Shown: one piece after another, positions 33,137 to 42,881 of the stretch
How the letters are laid out: each line of letters starts with the position of its first letter
How positions within the stretch are numbered: the stretch's first letter is position 1
NCBI RefSeq assembly: GCF_024498135.1
Contig: NZ_JANHOH010000002.1
Coordinates: 124,001 to 188,000, forward strand
Reading direction: 5' to 3'
Length of the DNA stretch: 64,000 nucleotides
Source: Mucilaginibacter aquariorum
GTDB lineage: Bacteria > Bacteroidota > Bacteroidia > Sphingobacteriales > Sphingobacteriaceae
Position numbers and translations under genes: made by a program
The notes under the pieces: model-generated
Seen by the model: the letters and a program-made list of their open reading frames with translations, nothing else
What the model was told of the DNA's origin: nothing
Database searches by the model: none

Positions 33137-33565
33137 TTATTTTTTTGGTGTATCATTTTTAGGATAACCTTCTTCGTCCAGGTCATCGCGGTCGTCCTCT
33201 GGGGTGTGTGCCAAAGCTGCATCACGCGGGTTTAATTCTAAAGTTTTTCCGCTGTCAATGTGCATACCCAACGAGTCGACATCCGTTTCAATGGAACGGT
33301 CGGCATCATACTCGCCTTTAGTATCGTATGGGTTGGCCTCATCATAAGTAGAGTTCATGTCCTCACCGTCTTTTACAGATGTATCGTAAGGGTCGGGGTG
33401 GTCATAATCAGGATTATCGCCCTTTACATCATACTCATAGCTGTTGATGTTTTCATCATAATTAAGATTCTCGCTATCAGCAGTTTCGTTGGCATCTTCA
33501 TTTAGTGGACTGTTCCTATCCTCCGGATCAGTAACAAAGTCTGGGTTTTGATTATCGGGTATCAT
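33137..33565 (-). CDS. acidic Asp/Asn-rich protein
   Basis: 142 aa, rich in D, N, E and Y with short repeating segments (NPDYDHPDPYDTSVKDGEDM, NPYDTKGEYDAD). No signal peptide or TM; expected to be disordered. No family recognised. Frames on the opposite strand are shadows. Convergent with dnaX. Confidence 0.75.
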   Translation of the reverse strand: MIPDNQNPDFVTDPEDRNSPLNEDANETADSENLNYDENINSYEYDVKGDNPDYDHPDPYDTSVKDGEDMNSTYDEANPYDTKGEYDADRSIETDVDSLGMHIDSGKTLELNPRDAALAHTPEDDRDDLDEEGYPKNDTPKK

Positions 33566-33635
33566 AGAGTTTTAGTTTGCTATATATACACTAAAAATCT
33601 TGCCAAAAGTTGTTTATAGCAATAATAATTACTTA

Positions 33636-34346
33636 CTAATTAATTGCCTTACGGTAAGATGTAACACTGCCTAATGCAAACTTTACGCCTATAGAATACT
33701 GTACCATTTTATCGGTATTTCGGCCGGCTGTAAAGCCATCCATATTATCGGTAAAATCCATATTGAATTGATAGGCCAGATCTATTTTCACGGAAGGCTG
33801 ATTGTATTGGTTGAAAATTTTAAACTCGTAACCTATACGGGCAGGGATGTACAGCTCGTTGCTTTTATTTAAACCGCCTGTGGTAAATTCGGGTGTAGTA
33901 TTTGATAACCTGTTGATGTTTTCTGCCTTGATATCGTTAAGGATATAACCAAGCCCTGTAGATAGGTAAAAGTTTTTTACTACACCCATTAACCCTCCAT
34001 TAGAATAATCGATGATCTCGCCGGCCTGTAACTGGCCTCTAAACAGTATAGCTGTGTATCCATTTTTAAAATATCTGCCAGATTTTGATGTCCTGTCGCC
34101 GCCCTCTAACGAGCCGGCTTGTACTTCTACCAGATAATTAACAAATGGGGTTTGGTTAAAAACAAAGCTAACGTTTGCAGCTTTTGTAGATTTTAGTGAT
34201 TCCGCGTCGCCATATAGCTGGTTAATGCTTCCGCCAAAACCAATATCATACTGGGCGTAATCGTAACCTATTTGTGCTTTTGATATTAATGTTACTGCAG
34301 TTAGTAAAAGCGTGAAGAAGGTTGTTTTAATAAGCAACTTTATCAT
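33636..34346 (-). CDS. outer-membrane beta-barrel protein
   Basis: 236 aa. Signal peptide (TTFFTLLLTAVTLISKAQ), then an alternating pattern of aromatic/hydrophobic and polar residues with G-rich turns, ending in VQYSIGVKFALGSVTSYRKAIN. Resembles small porin-like barrels of the OmpA/PorT-like type; exact family not sure. Divergent from icd. Confidence 0.78.
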   Translation of the reverse strand: MIKLLIKTTFFTLLLTAVTLISKAQIGYDYAQYDIGFGGSINQLYGDAESLKSTKAANVSFVFNQTPFVNYLVEVQAGSLEGGDRTSKSGRYFKNGYTAILFRGQLQAGEIIDYSNGGLMGVVKNFYLSTGLGYILNDIKAENINRLSNTTPEFTTGGLNKSNELYIPARIGYEFKIFNQYNQPSVKIDLAYQFNMDFTDNMDGFTAGRNTDKMVQYSIGVKFALGSVTSYRKAIN

Positions 34347-34563
34347 AATATAAGAGCGATTGTTTGCTAATTAGCAGATGTTTAATTTTTATAAAAGTAG
34401 CATCTAACTTTTAAAAAGCAACATCATGTTTTAATTAATTGTTTATTGCCCTGTTAAACAGGATCTTCAGACTTTTGTTTGCCAGACAAAATATGCCAAT
34501 TCAGCGGGGATAAATAAAAGTGTAAATTTTACGCACTTGAATTTTTACAAATAAAATTTTATG

Positions 34564-34571
34564 TAAGTTTG
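34564..34571 (+). promoter_or_regulatory. possible -7 element of icd
   Basis: TAAGTTTG matches TAnnTTTG, 34 bases before the icd ATG. A TTG at 34537-34539 is 24 bases upstream, slightly too far for a good -33 element. Confidence 0.4.
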
Positions 34572-34605
34572 AAGCCGTTTAAATAAAATTAACCATAAAT
34601 CAGGT

Positions 34606-35835
34606 ATGTCAAAAATTAAAGTAGAAAACCCGGTAGTTGAGCTGGATGGTGATGAAATGACCCGCATCATCTGGAAGTTTATAAAAGATAAACTGATCAC
34701 CCCTTATCTTGACCTGGATATAAAATATTATGACCTTGGTATCGAGTATCGTGATGAAACCGATGACCAGGTTACCATTGATGCAGCCAATGCTATATTA
34801 AAATATGGTGTAGGTATTAAATGCGCCACCATCACCCCGGATGAGCAGCGTGTTGAAGAATTTGGATTAAAACAAATGTGGAGGTCGCCAAACGGCACTA
34901 TCCGTAATATATTAGATGGTACTGTTTTCCGCGAGCCAATTGTTATGGCAAACGTGCCGCGCCTGGTACCAAACTGGACAGCCCCTATCTGTATTGGCCG
35001 TCATGCTTTTGGCGATCAGTACCGTGCTACAGATTTTGTTACTAAAGGCAAAGGTAAGCTAACCGTAACCTTCACCCCAGAGGATGGCGGTGCCGAGCAG
35101 TCATTTGAAGTGTACAACTTTAAGGGCGATGGTGTTGCTTTAGCCATGTACAATACTGACGAATCTATCCGCGGTTTTGCGCATGCTTGTTTTAACCAGG
35201 CGCTAATGAAAGGCTGGCCTTTATATCTGTCAACCAAAAACACCATCCTTAAAAAATATGATGGCCGTTTTAAAGATCTTTTTGAAGAGATCTATCAGGC
35301 AGAGTACAAAACTAAATTTACCGAAGCGGGTATCACTTACGAGCACCGCTTAATTGATGACATGGTTGCATCGGCCCTTAAATGGAACGGTAACTTTGTT
35401 TGGGCTTGTAAAAACTACGATGGCGACGTACAGTCTGACACCGTAGCACAAGGTTTTGGTTCATTAGGTTTAATGACCTCTACTTTGGTTACCCCGGATG
35501 GCACCGTTATGGAAGCCGAAGCAGCACACGGAACAGTGACCCGTCACTACCGCGAGCACCAGGCAGGCCGCCCAACATCTACCAACCCTATCGCGTCTAT
35601 CTTCGCGTGGACACGTGGTTTAGAGTTCCGCGGTATATTAGATGGTAACCAGGAACTGGTAAACTTCTGTAAAGCATTAGAAGAAGTTTGTATTGAAACT
35701 GTTGAAAGCGGCAAAATGACCAAAGATTTGGCCATCACCATAAAACCAAAAGTTGAACACGGTACCGATTACCTGTACACCGAAGAGTTTTTGGAAGCTA
35801 TCAACGAAAACTTAAAAGCAAAATTGGGTAAGTAA
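34606..35835 (+). CDS. icd: NADP-dependent isocitrate dehydrogenase
   Basis: Oxidative decarboxylation of isocitrate to 2-oxoglutarate in the TCA cycle. 409 aa, the homodimeric type II (eukaryote-like) form: [36 protein letters not shown] (substrate Ser/Asn), [28 protein letters not shown] (metal Asp), [30 protein letters not shown]-binding His/Arg region is in place. A strong terminator follows. Confidence 0.97.
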   Translation: MSKIKVENPVVELDGDEMTRIIWKFIKDKLITPYLDLDIKYYDLGIEYRDETDDQVTIDAANAILKYGVGIKCATITPDEQRVEEFGLKQMWRSPNGTIRNILDGTVFREPIVMANVPRLVPNWTAPICIGRHAFGDQYRATDFVTKGKGKLTVTFTPEDGGAEQSFEVYNFKGDGVALAMYNTDESIRGFAHACFNQALMKGWPLYLSTKNTILKKYDGRFKDLFEEIYQAEYKTKFTEAGITYEHRLIDDMVASALKWNGNFVWACKNYDGDVQSDTVAQGFGSLGLMTSTLVTPDGTVMEAEAAHGTVTRHYREHQAGRPTSTNPIASIFAWTRGLEFRGILDGNQELVNFCKALEEVCIETVESGKMTKDLAITIKPKVEHGTDYLYTEEFLEAINENLKAKLGK

Positions 35836-35856
35836 TCTTATTCCGGTGATAAATGG

Positions 35857-35890
35857 AAAAGCCCATCTGTTAAGGATGGGCTTTTCTTAT
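35857..35890 (+). terminator. terminator of icd
   Basis: AAAAGCCCATC (35857-35867) pairs exactly with 35875-35885 over a 7-base loop, followed by TTCTT. Confidence 0.85.
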
Positions 35891-35968
35891 GGGATTACTT
35901 TTTTAGAAAACCTTATTCAGGCTTATTCAAAATCCCTAACTTAGCCCCTCAAACAAGAACACATTACC

Positions 35969-36949
35969 ATGTCATCATTATATCCACTAAAATTTAAAAC
36001 CATATTTAAAGACAAAATATGGGGCGGTCATAAAATTGAAACCTATCTGCACAAAAATATTGGCAACCTGCCAAATTGCGGCGAAACCTGGGAGATCTCG
36101 GGTGTTAAGTCTGATGTGTCCGTAGTGGATAGCGGCGAATTAAAGGGGCAGTCACTGGCCGACCTGCTGGAGAAATTTCAGGGCGAATTAGTAGGAGAGA
36201 AGGTGTACAAGCATTTTGGTAATGTTTTCCCTTTGTTAGTAAAATTTATTGATGCTAATGATGACCTGAGCGTACAGGTGCACCCAAATGATGAACTGGC
36301 AAAAAAACGCCATAACTCGTTTGGCAAAACCGAAATGTGGTACGTAATAGAGGCCGATCCGGGTTCGTCTCTTATTGCCGGGTTTAACCGGGAGATGACC
36401 GAGAAGGAATATGTAGACGCTTTAAACAGCGGCCATATTATGGATATCCTGAACAGGGAAGATGTTAAAGCCGGGGATGTTTTCTTTTTACCCGCAGGCC
36501 GTGTGCACACTATTGGTAAAGGTTTGCTGATTGCCGAGATCCAGCAAACATCTGATATCACTTACCGTATTTATGATTTTGACCGTGTTGATGATAAAGG
36601 CAACAAACGCGAGCTGCATACAGAAGAAGCCCTTGCCGCTATAGATTACAAGCACTATCCGGAATATAAAACCTTGTACACCCCGCAAAAGAATGAGGAT
36701 GTTCATTTGGTGACATGCCCATACTTTACAACCAATGTGCTTGATTATACACATGAAATAGAGAAGGATTATTCAAACCTGGATTCGTTTGTGATATACG
36801 TTTGTATTGAAGGCGAGTTTACCATTAAGCATAACAGCCTGGCTTACCCTGTAAAAATGGGCGAGTGTATATTATTACCAAAAACCATTGATAAGGTTGA
36901 ACTGAAAACTACATCGGGCTTTAAAACATTAGAAAGCTATATAAAGTAG
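35969..36949 (+). CDS. manA: mannose-6-phosphate isomerase, class I
   Basis: Interconverts mannose-6-P and fructose-6-P, feeding GDP-mannose and glycan synthesis. 326 aa, zinc cupin. Zinc and active-site region LSVQVHPNDELAKK (Gln and His ligands), then KTEMWYVIEADPG with the Glu ligand, and GDVFFLPAGRVHTIGKGLLIAEIQQTSDITYRIYDFDR with His and Arg. Shorter than the E. coli enzyme, as usual for the Bacillus/Bacteroidota type. Confidence 0.94.
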   Translation: MSSLYPLKFKTIFKDKIWGGHKIETYLHKNIGNLPNCGETWEISGVKSDVSVVDSGELKGQSLADLLEKFQGELVGEKVYKHFGNVFPLLVKFIDANDDLSVQVHPNDELAKKRHNSFGKTEMWYVIEADPGSSLIAGFNREMTEKEYVDALNSGHIMDILNREDVKAGDVFFLPAGRVHTIGKGLLIAEIQQTSDITYRIYDFDRVDDKGNKRELHTEEALAAIDYKHYPEYKTLYTPQKNEDVHLVTCPYFTTNVLDYTHEIEKDYSNLDSFVIYVCIEGEFTIKHNSLAYPVKMGECILLPKTIDKVELKTTSGFKTLESYIK

Positions 36950-36962
36950 TTATATTTAGGAT

Positions 36963-37445
36963 ATGAAAAAAACCTTATCCTTTTTACTTCTTATTATAGT
37001 TGTTTTATCTGCTTGTAAAAAAGGCGGTTCTACCGATCCTAAAGACAATAAAATAAAGCTGGAAGATCTTATTGGAAGCTATACTTTTACTGAATATGTT
37101 TCAGAAAATCAAGGCACTATCCTTGGAGTAAATACCAACAGCAGTAAAACGCCTTGCATGCTTAATTCAATATTTACACTCAATAAGGATAATACCGCCA
37201 CTTCTGTATACGTAGGCACCGAAGTTTGTTATTTGGCTTATAAATCGCCAAGTGAAAATACAAATATTGGCCCACATGAACCTGAAAGATATATTTGGAA
37301 GTTTGTGAATAATGAAGTTCAATTACAACTAAATAACACGGCATTAGTCCATCATTACGTGGTAACCCGGAATGATGGACTAATTCAATTAACAGAGACG
37401 AGCGAATCACCTATTCGTTACATGCAGGTATACACTAAGAAATAA
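36963..37445 (+). CDS. lipoprotein of unknown function
   Basis: 160 aa. Signal peptide with lipobox (LIIVVLSAC|KKGG). The mature part looks like a small beta-sandwich or lipocalin-like domain (LIGSYTFTEYVSE...YIWKFVNNEVQLQLNNTALVHHYVVTRNDGLIQLTE). It starts 13 bases after manA and ends 3 bases from the convergent response-regulator gene. Confidence 0.78.
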   Translation: MKKTLSFLLLIIVVLSACKKGGSTDPKDNKIKLEDLIGSYTFTEYVSENQGTILGVNTNSSKTPCMLNSIFTLNKDNTATSVYVGTEVCYLAYKSPSENTNIGPHEPERYIWKFVNNEVQLQLNNTALVHHYVVTRNDGLIQLTETSESPIRYMQVYTKK

Positions 37446-37448
37446 ATA

Positions 37449-37883
37449 TTAATTATATCGCCTCATATACGTTTGGTTCTGCAACGAGTCATAAATATCT
37501 TTCAGGTAAAGTTTATCAATGGGTTTTAACAGGTAATCAACAATAAGCGTGTTGTTTTTTGCGCGCTTAACATCCTCCAGATCAATTGATGAACTGATGA
37601 TGTAAACAGGAATATTTTTGCCTAATTGTGATTGGATTTTTTGAAACGCATCAATAAACTCCCAGCCATTCATAACCGGCATATTAATATCTACAAACAA
37701 AACATCGGGCAAATGGTTAGTATTACGCGGGTCTTTTAAATATTCAATCGCCTCTCTGCCATCGCCAAAGTTCAGTACTTTGTTAAATAAGTTTTTTATT
37801 GCTGCTGATTTTTTGAAACCGTAAGTAAAAATATCATCATCATCAACAATTCCTGCAGTCACAATTTTGTTCTCGGTGTTCAT
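37449..37883 (-). CDS. single-domain response regulator
   Basis: 144 aa, a receiver domain only. Acidic pocket in IVDDDDIF (14-17), phospho-acceptor D65 (LFVDINMP), switch region IISSSID and K119 in LLKPI. With no output domain it probably works by protein contact. It is 12 bases downstream of a PAS histidine kinase, its likely phosphodonor. Confidence 0.93.
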   Translation of the reverse strand: MNTENKIVTAGIVDDDDIFTYGFKKSAAIKNLFNKVLNFGDGREAIEYLKDPRNTNHLPDVLFVDINMPVMNGWEFIDAFQKIQSQLGKNIPVYIISSSIDLEDVKRAKNNTLIVDYLLKPIDKLYLKDIYDSLQNQTYMRRYN

Positions 37884-37895
37884 TAAATGGGGTTT

Positions 37896-39377
37896 TTATA
37901 CCAGCCTTACTGTAAATTTTGTGCCAACATTTACAGTGCTGTCTACCTGTATAGATCCGCCCAGCGCTTCAACCTGGTTACGGGTAATAAAAAGGCCTAT
38001 GCCTTTTGAATCAGAATTGCGGTGAAAGGTTTTATACATGCCAAAAAGCTGGTCGCCATAGCGGGGCATGTCAATTCCAACACCGTTATCTTCAAACAGT
38101 AGGTAAACTTCATTGCCTGCTTTTTGGGTAGAGCAGTTAATAACGGGTTCGCGATCAGGGTGTTTGTATTTTAAAGAGTTAGTAAGCAGGTTCTGGAAAA
38201 TACTTTCCATATACGCCGGTATATAATCAATTTGCGGGCAGGCCGAAAAATCGGTATGTATTTTAGCCCCTGTCGAAACAATATTGGTACGAAGGGCCGA
38301 TGCCACGTTATTAAAAATGGTATCAAAACTAACAACCTTTCGTTCGTTGCTAATTTCTGATTGTATTTTAACGATCTCGTCTAAATGCCCTACGGTAGAG
38401 CTAAGGCTTTCACTAATGGTTTTAATGTGCGAGAATACTTCCGTGCGGTCGCCATCCAGGTTAGATTCCTCAAATAAATTCACCATGAATTTCAGGTTCC
38501 CCGCATGCGATCGCAGGTTATGCGAAACAATGTAGGCAAAGTTTTGCAGGCGCTTGTTTTGATCGTCCAGCAAATTAATAGACGATTGCAGGGTAATGCC
38601 TTTCTTTTTAATGCTGTCAATATCCTGGAAAACGCCTCTGATAGTAGTACACCTGCCATAACTATCAAGTACAGGTACGCCTTTAGCCCTAACCCATATC
38701 ACATTGTTTCGGGCTGTTCTAAATAAAACCTCAAGTTCATAGGGCTTACAAAATTTTACAGCCTGTTCAATTGCGTTAGTCATTACCGGGCGAAACTGCG
38801 GCTCAAAAAAGCTGATAGCCTCTTCAATGGTCATTTTTACCTGGCTGCTTAGCTCAAAAATGTCATAAACCTCTTGCGTCAAAACCAGCTTCATGGTAGC
38901 TGTTTCAATTTCCCAGCTTCCAATTTTTGCTATACGGCCAATCTCTGCGCATCTAAACTCGTTTTCGGCGGCCTTTATCTCGTTTATTTTAAGGGTATTA
39001 ATATTGGCAAGCACGCCATATATCACCGGGCCATCGTTAGTATCATGCTTTTGAGTAGTGCTTTCAAACCATTGATAACCGTGTTGTTTGGTAAGCAGCC
39101 TGATGTGTGCAACCGGCGAACCCCCATGCCTTGGGTGATAAGTGGCCTTTAAAAAAGCAGGTTTATCGTGGTAATATAAAAGGTGTTCAAAAAAATAATT
39201 GTAACTGCATTCAATTTCGCCGGGGGCATAGCCTAAGGCAGTATAAAACCCCGATGACCATTTTACTTGTCTGGTATCGGTGTTATACTCCCAAATGCCT
39301 AAATGAATACTATCAATTATACGCGCAAAATGAGCTATGCTTTCGCCAGAAAACTTATGATCTTCAGAAAAACTCAT
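37896..39377 (-). CDS. PAS-domain sensor histidine kinase
   Basis: 493 aa, no TM: cytoplasmic. PAS-like domains occupy the first about 265 residues (LGIWEYNTDTRQVKWSSGFYTALGYAPGEI; IGSWEIETATMKLVLTQEVYDIF; VIWVRAKGVPVLDSYGR). The phospho-acceptor region is YIVSHNLRSHAGNL, of the HNLR type common in Bacteroidota, and the ATPase has N (NLLTNSLKY), G1 (LFEDNGVGID) and G2 (GIGLFITRNQ) boxes. Pairs with the downstream receiver protein. Confidence 0.93.
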   Translation of the reverse strand: MSFSEDHKFSGESIAHFARIIDSIHLGIWEYNTDTRQVKWSSGFYTALGYAPGEIECSYNYFFEHLLYYHDKPAFLKATYHPRHGGSPVAHIRLLTKQHGYQWFESTTQKHDTNDGPVIYGVLANINTLKINEIKAAENEFRCAEIGRIAKIGSWEIETATMKLVLTQEVYDIFELSSQVKMTIEEAISFFEPQFRPVMTNAIEQAVKFCKPYELEVLFRTARNNVIWVRAKGVPVLDSYGRCTTIRGVFQDIDSIKKKGITLQSSINLLDDQNKRLQNFAYIVSHNLRSHAGNLKFMVNLFEESNLDGDRTEVFSHIKTISESLSSTVGHLDEIVKIQSEISNERKVVSFDTIFNNVASALRTNIVSTGAKIHTDFSACPQIDYIPAYMESIFQNLLTNSLKYKHPDREPVINCSTQKAGNEVYLLFEDNGVGIDMPRYGDQLFGMYKTFHRNSDSKGIGLFITRNQVEALGGSIQVDSTVNVGTKFTVRLV

Positions 39378-39846
39378 TTTGAACTTTCAATCACTATCTT
39401 TTTTAATCACCCACATGGTAATAAAATGCGTGCCAAAGAAGCAAACGCTTATTAATTACAACCCTGCGTTGTTACAAATTATAAACACCCTAAATATTTT
39501 ATAGTATTTGATACAATGGTGTTTTTACAAACGGCCACTTAAACAAAATCCTATAACGCTGAATATTAAAATATTAATCAACGTAATAATCTTATACGAA
39601 TACTACGCCGCAGGGTTATAAAATATGGGCTGGTAAAAATAGTATAATATTTTTCGAAAATAATATGATGCCTTAAAGAAAAATTTTTGCTTTGATGGCA
39701 GGGCCCATTTATAGGTAGCTGGGTGTTTATTTTACCTCGGTTAAGCCGCTGAAAGGAGCAAAACAGGGGCATATTTAAAGGGATTAACAAATTAACGGCT
39801 AAATTTTCATCGCAATCGCTATATTTATCCTTACCAATTACAGGCC
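39378..39846. other. 469-bp AT-rich divergent intergenic region
   Basis: Lies between the divergent histidine kinase and GH5-like genes and should hold both promoters. I see no complete two-part Bacteroidota promoter, no hairpin of note and no credible gene. Confidence 0.5.
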
Positions 39847-40914
39847 ATGAAAAACCATTTATCTAAATTTCTTGCAGCAGTTTTATTGCTGTTATCAATA
39901 AGCGCATTTGCGCAAAAGCCAGCTGCCGGTAAGTTGTGGACGGTTGCTAAAGCAAATGCATGGTATAAACAGCACAAGTGGATGAGCGGAGCTGATTTTA
40001 TACCCAGCAATGCCATAAACCAACTGGAAATGTGGCAGGCTAATACCTTTGACCCCGCAACTATTGACCGTGAGCTGGGCTATGCCGAAGGAATTGGCTT
40101 TAACACCATGCGTGTTTTTCTTTACAGCCTTGTCTGGAAACAAGATAAAGCAGGGTTTAAAAAACGGATAGATCAATATTTAACCATTGCTAATAAACAC
40201 CATATACAAACCATGTTTGTGTTTTTTGACGATTGCTGGAACGCGGATGCCAAAGTTGGCTTGCAACCTGCACCCAAACAAGGCGTGCACAATTCGGGAT
40301 GGCTGCAGGACCCGGGCAACAGGCTAACCAATACAGGCGAAACAGCCATGCTGCAAGCCTATGTAACCGATATAATGACCACTTTTAAACACGATAAACG
40401 CATTTTATTGTGGGATCTTTACAACGAACCCGGCAACTCCAAAAAAAAGGAAGCATCTATGGGTTTGCTAATTAAAGTATTTGCATGGGCACGCGCCGTA
40501 AACCCCGATCAGCCCATTTCTGCAGGCCTGTGGGATTGGAGCTTTGAAAAGCTGAACGCTTACCAGGCGCTTAACTCGGATATTGTTACCTATCACGATT
40601 ATACAGAAGAAGCTTCGCACCTTAAAACTATTCAAATGCTTAAAACCCATGGCAGGCCACTCATTTGTACCGAGTACATGGCCAGGACGCGCGGCAGCAA
40701 ATTTGCCAACATAATGCCTATGTTGAAAAAGGAAAATGTGGGCGCCCTAAACTGGGGCTTTGTAATGGGTAAAACCAATACTATTTACGCCTGGGACAAC
40801 CCCATGCCTGATGGGGGCGAGCCAAAAGAATGGTTCCACGATATTTTTCGCAAGGATGGTACGCCTTACAAACCCGAAGAGGTGGAATTGATTAAGAAGC
40901 TGAACGGTAAATAG
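39847..40914 (+). CDS. GH5-like exported glycoside hydrolase
   Basis: 355 aa. Signal peptide (FLAAVLLLLSISAFA|Q). A TIM-barrel clan-A layout: IGFNTMRVFLYSLVW, HHIQTMFVFFDDCWN, LLWDLYNEPGNS with the general acid/base Glu, and RPLICTEYMARTRGS with the nucleophile Glu; QTMFVFFDD and WGFVMGKTNT are further barrel strands. Substrate not predictable; related proteins are listed as cellulases or xylanases. Not part of a SusC/SusD locus, so it acts alone. Confidence 0.87.
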   Translation: MKNHLSKFLAAVLLLLSISAFAQKPAAGKLWTVAKANAWYKQHKWMSGADFIPSNAINQLEMWQANTFDPATIDRELGYAEGIGFNTMRVFLYSLVWKQDKAGFKKRIDQYLTIANKHHIQTMFVFFDDCWNADAKVGLQPAPKQGVHNSGWLQDPGNRLTNTGETAMLQAYVTDIMTTFKHDKRILLWDLYNEPGNSKKKEASMGLLIKVFAWARAVNPDQPISAGLWDWSFEKLNAYQALNSDIVTYHDYTEEASHLKTIQMLKTHGRPLICTEYMARTRGSKFANIMPMLKKENVGALNWGFVMGKTNTIYAWDNPMPDGGEPKEWFHDIFRKDGTPYKPEEVELIKKLNGK

Positions 40915-40954
40915 GAGCTTTAGGGTATCTTTAATGTGGTAAGGGCATTTTTTA

Positions 40955-40962
40955 TAGCTTTG
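40955..40962 (+). promoter_or_regulatory. -7 element close to the sulP start
   Basis: TAGCTTTG matches TAnnTTTG and ends 6 bases before the ATG at 40969, so the message could be leaderless. A -33 element is not clear. Confidence 0.45.
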
Positions 40963-40968
40963 CACCAC

Positions 40969-42510
40969 ATGAAGGCCAGCTTTAAATTATTCGATCTTAC
41001 CCAAAAAGTTAACTACAAAACCGAAGTTTTAGCCGGCCTCACCGTTGCCATGACAATGATGCCCGAATCATTGTCGTTCGCTATTTTAGCAGGGTTCCCG
41101 CCATTGGTGGGCTTATATGCTGCATTTATAATGGGGCTTGTTACATCAATATTTGGTGGCCGGCCGGGTTTAATATCTGGTGGGGCGGGTGCTACCGTTG
41201 TGGTGTTAATTGCCCTCATGAAAACAAGCGGTATTGAATACGTTTTTGCCGCTGTGGCATTGGCTGGTATTATTCAAATAGCAATAGGTTTATTTAAACT
41301 GGGCAAGCTGATACGCCTTGTACCGCAACCCGTAATGTATGGTTTTGTAAATGGCCTGGCGGTAATAATTTTTATGGCCCAGCTGCAGCAATTTAAAACC
41401 ATTGTTAATGGGCACGAAACATGGCTTACCGGTACACCACTGTTAATAATGGCCGGGTTGGTTGCGTTAACTATAGCTATTGTTGCATTCTTTCCTAAGA
41501 TAACCAAAGCCGTTCCGCCTTCGCTGGTAGCTATAATTGTGGTGTTTGCACTTGTACTGGGTTTTGGTATCCATACTAAAACGGTAAGCGATATAGCATC
41601 GGTTAGCGGGGGCTTCCCGCCGTTTCATATACCACAGGTGCCGCTTAATTTGCACACACTAAATATCATTTTTCCGTATGCCTTAATTATGGCCGCGGTA
41701 GGTTTAACAGAAGGTTTACTTACGTTAAACCTGGTTGATGAAATGACCGCCACCAGAGGTAACGGCAACAGGGAATGTATAGCCCAGGGAAGCGCCAACA
41801 TCCTCAACGGCTTTTTCTTTGGCATGGGCGGTTGCCCCATGATAGCGCAAACGCTGGTGAACTTATCGGCTGGTGCAAGGGCAAGGCTATCCGGCATAAT
41901 TGCATCCCTAACTATTTTAATGATCATACTTTTTGGCGCGCCGGTTATTGGCCGCCTGCCAATGGCAGCGCTAACAGGGGTGATGATCATGGTAGCATTC
42001 GGAACGTTTGAGTGGATCAGTTTCAGGATTTTTAACAAGATGCCAAAGCAGGATGTGTTTGTAGGGATAGTGGTTGCGGTTATAACCATATTACTGCATA
42101 ACCTGGCGCTGGCTGTTTTAATTGGCGTGATCATATCTGCCCTGGTTTTTGCCTGGGAAAGTGCCAAACGTATAAGAGCCCGTAAGTATATAGATGATAA
42201 GGGCGTTAAACATTACGAAATTTATGGCCCGCTGTTTTTTGGATCGGTAACTGCTTTTACCGAAAAGTTTGATGTTGACGGCGACCCGAACGAAGTTATT
42301 ATTGATTTTAAAGATAGCCGGGTGGCTGATATGTCAGGCATCGAGGCGCTTAATAAATTAACAGAGCGGTATCGCAAAGCAGGAAAAGAACTTCACTTAA
42401 AACACCTGAGCAAGGATTGTATCGTACTCTTAAAAAATGCTGCCGATGTTATAGAGGTGAATATTCTGGAAGACCCAAGCTACCATGTGGCTACCGAGAA
42501 GTTTAATTAA
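40969..42510 (+). CDS. SulP-family anion permease
   Basis: 513 aa from the ATG at 40969 (MKASFKLFDL); an upstream Met at 40936 has no support. About 12 hydrophobic helices, with the family landmark TVAMTMMPESLSFAILAGFPPLVGLYAAF near the start, then a C-terminal STAS domain (DGDPNEVIIDFKDSRVADMSGIEALNKLTERYRKAG). Carries sulfate, bicarbonate or another small anion; the ion is not clear from sequence. No carbonic anhydrase gene is adjacent. Confidence 0.92.
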   Translation: MKASFKLFDLTQKVNYKTEVLAGLTVAMTMMPESLSFAILAGFPPLVGLYAAFIMGLVTSIFGGRPGLISGGAGATVVVLIALMKTSGIEYVFAAVALAGIIQIAIGLFKLGKLIRLVPQPVMYGFVNGLAVIIFMAQLQQFKTIVNGHETWLTGTPLLIMAGLVALTIAIVAFFPKITKAVPPSLVAIIVVFALVLGFGIHTKTVSDIASVSGGFPPFHIPQVPLNLHTLNIIFPYALIMAAVGLTEGLLTLNLVDEMTATRGNGNRECIAQGSANILNGFFFGMGGCPMIAQTLVNLSAGARARLSGIIASLTILMIILFGAPVIGRLPMAALTGVMIMVAFGTFEWISFRIFNKMPKQDVFVGIVVAVITILLHNLALAVLIGVIISALVFAWESAKRIRARKYIDDKGVKHYEIYGPLFFGSVTAFTEKFDVDGDPNEVIIDFKDSRVADMSGIEALNKLTERYRKAGKELHLKHLSKDCIVLLKNAADVIEVNILEDPSYHVATEKFN

Positions 42511-42598
42511 CTGTGATTTTTTGTGGTTGAATTACAGTTAATTATCGTTTTTAATTGTAAATAAATATATAGTCTATAGGAATTATAGAATTTATATC

Positions 42599-42606
42599 TA
42601 CTTTTG
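42599..42606 (+). promoter_or_regulatory. -7 element upstream of the SAM riboswitch
   Basis: TACTTTTG matches TAnnTTTG, putting the transcription start near 42613, about 18 bases before the riboswitch. Confidence 0.5.
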
Positions 42607-42630
42607 TTTCATAATCGTTCTTTAAATATA

Positions 42631-42744
42631 CTTATCCAGAAAGACAGAGGGAAAGGCCCTATGATGTCTTAGCAACCTGTATTAGCTTCATAAGCTTGTA
42701 TAAGGTGCTAATTCCTGCTTCGCTAAACAGCGGAGACAGATAAG
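42631..42744 (+). ncRNA. SAM-I (S-box) riboswitch
   Basis: S-box core sequences in order: P1 CTTATC (42631-42636) with GATAAG (42739-42744); P2 AGACA with TGTCT around GAGGGAAAGGCCCTATGA; then TTAGCAACCTG, the P3 arm ACCT...AGGT, GTGCTAATTCC, and P4 CTG..CGCT/AGCG..CAG. It sits 137 bases before the peroxiredoxin ATG. A further hairpin, GAATGTT/AACATTTC near 42761-42780, could be the expression platform, but without a clear T-run. Confidence 0.88.
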
Positions 42745-42881
42745 CTGATTTAAAAGAAAAGAATGTTGCCAAACATTTCTCTTACCTCTGCTTGATATCT
42801 TACTTTTCCCGGATAAAATTTTGATTATATTAACATAGCTTTATAGCTATATAACAATATTAACCTTAAAAACATAAGATC

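Noticed and set aside
39847..40914. Part of a polysaccharide utilisation locus
   Set aside because: No SusC/SusD pair, sulfatase or other glycosidase is adjacent.
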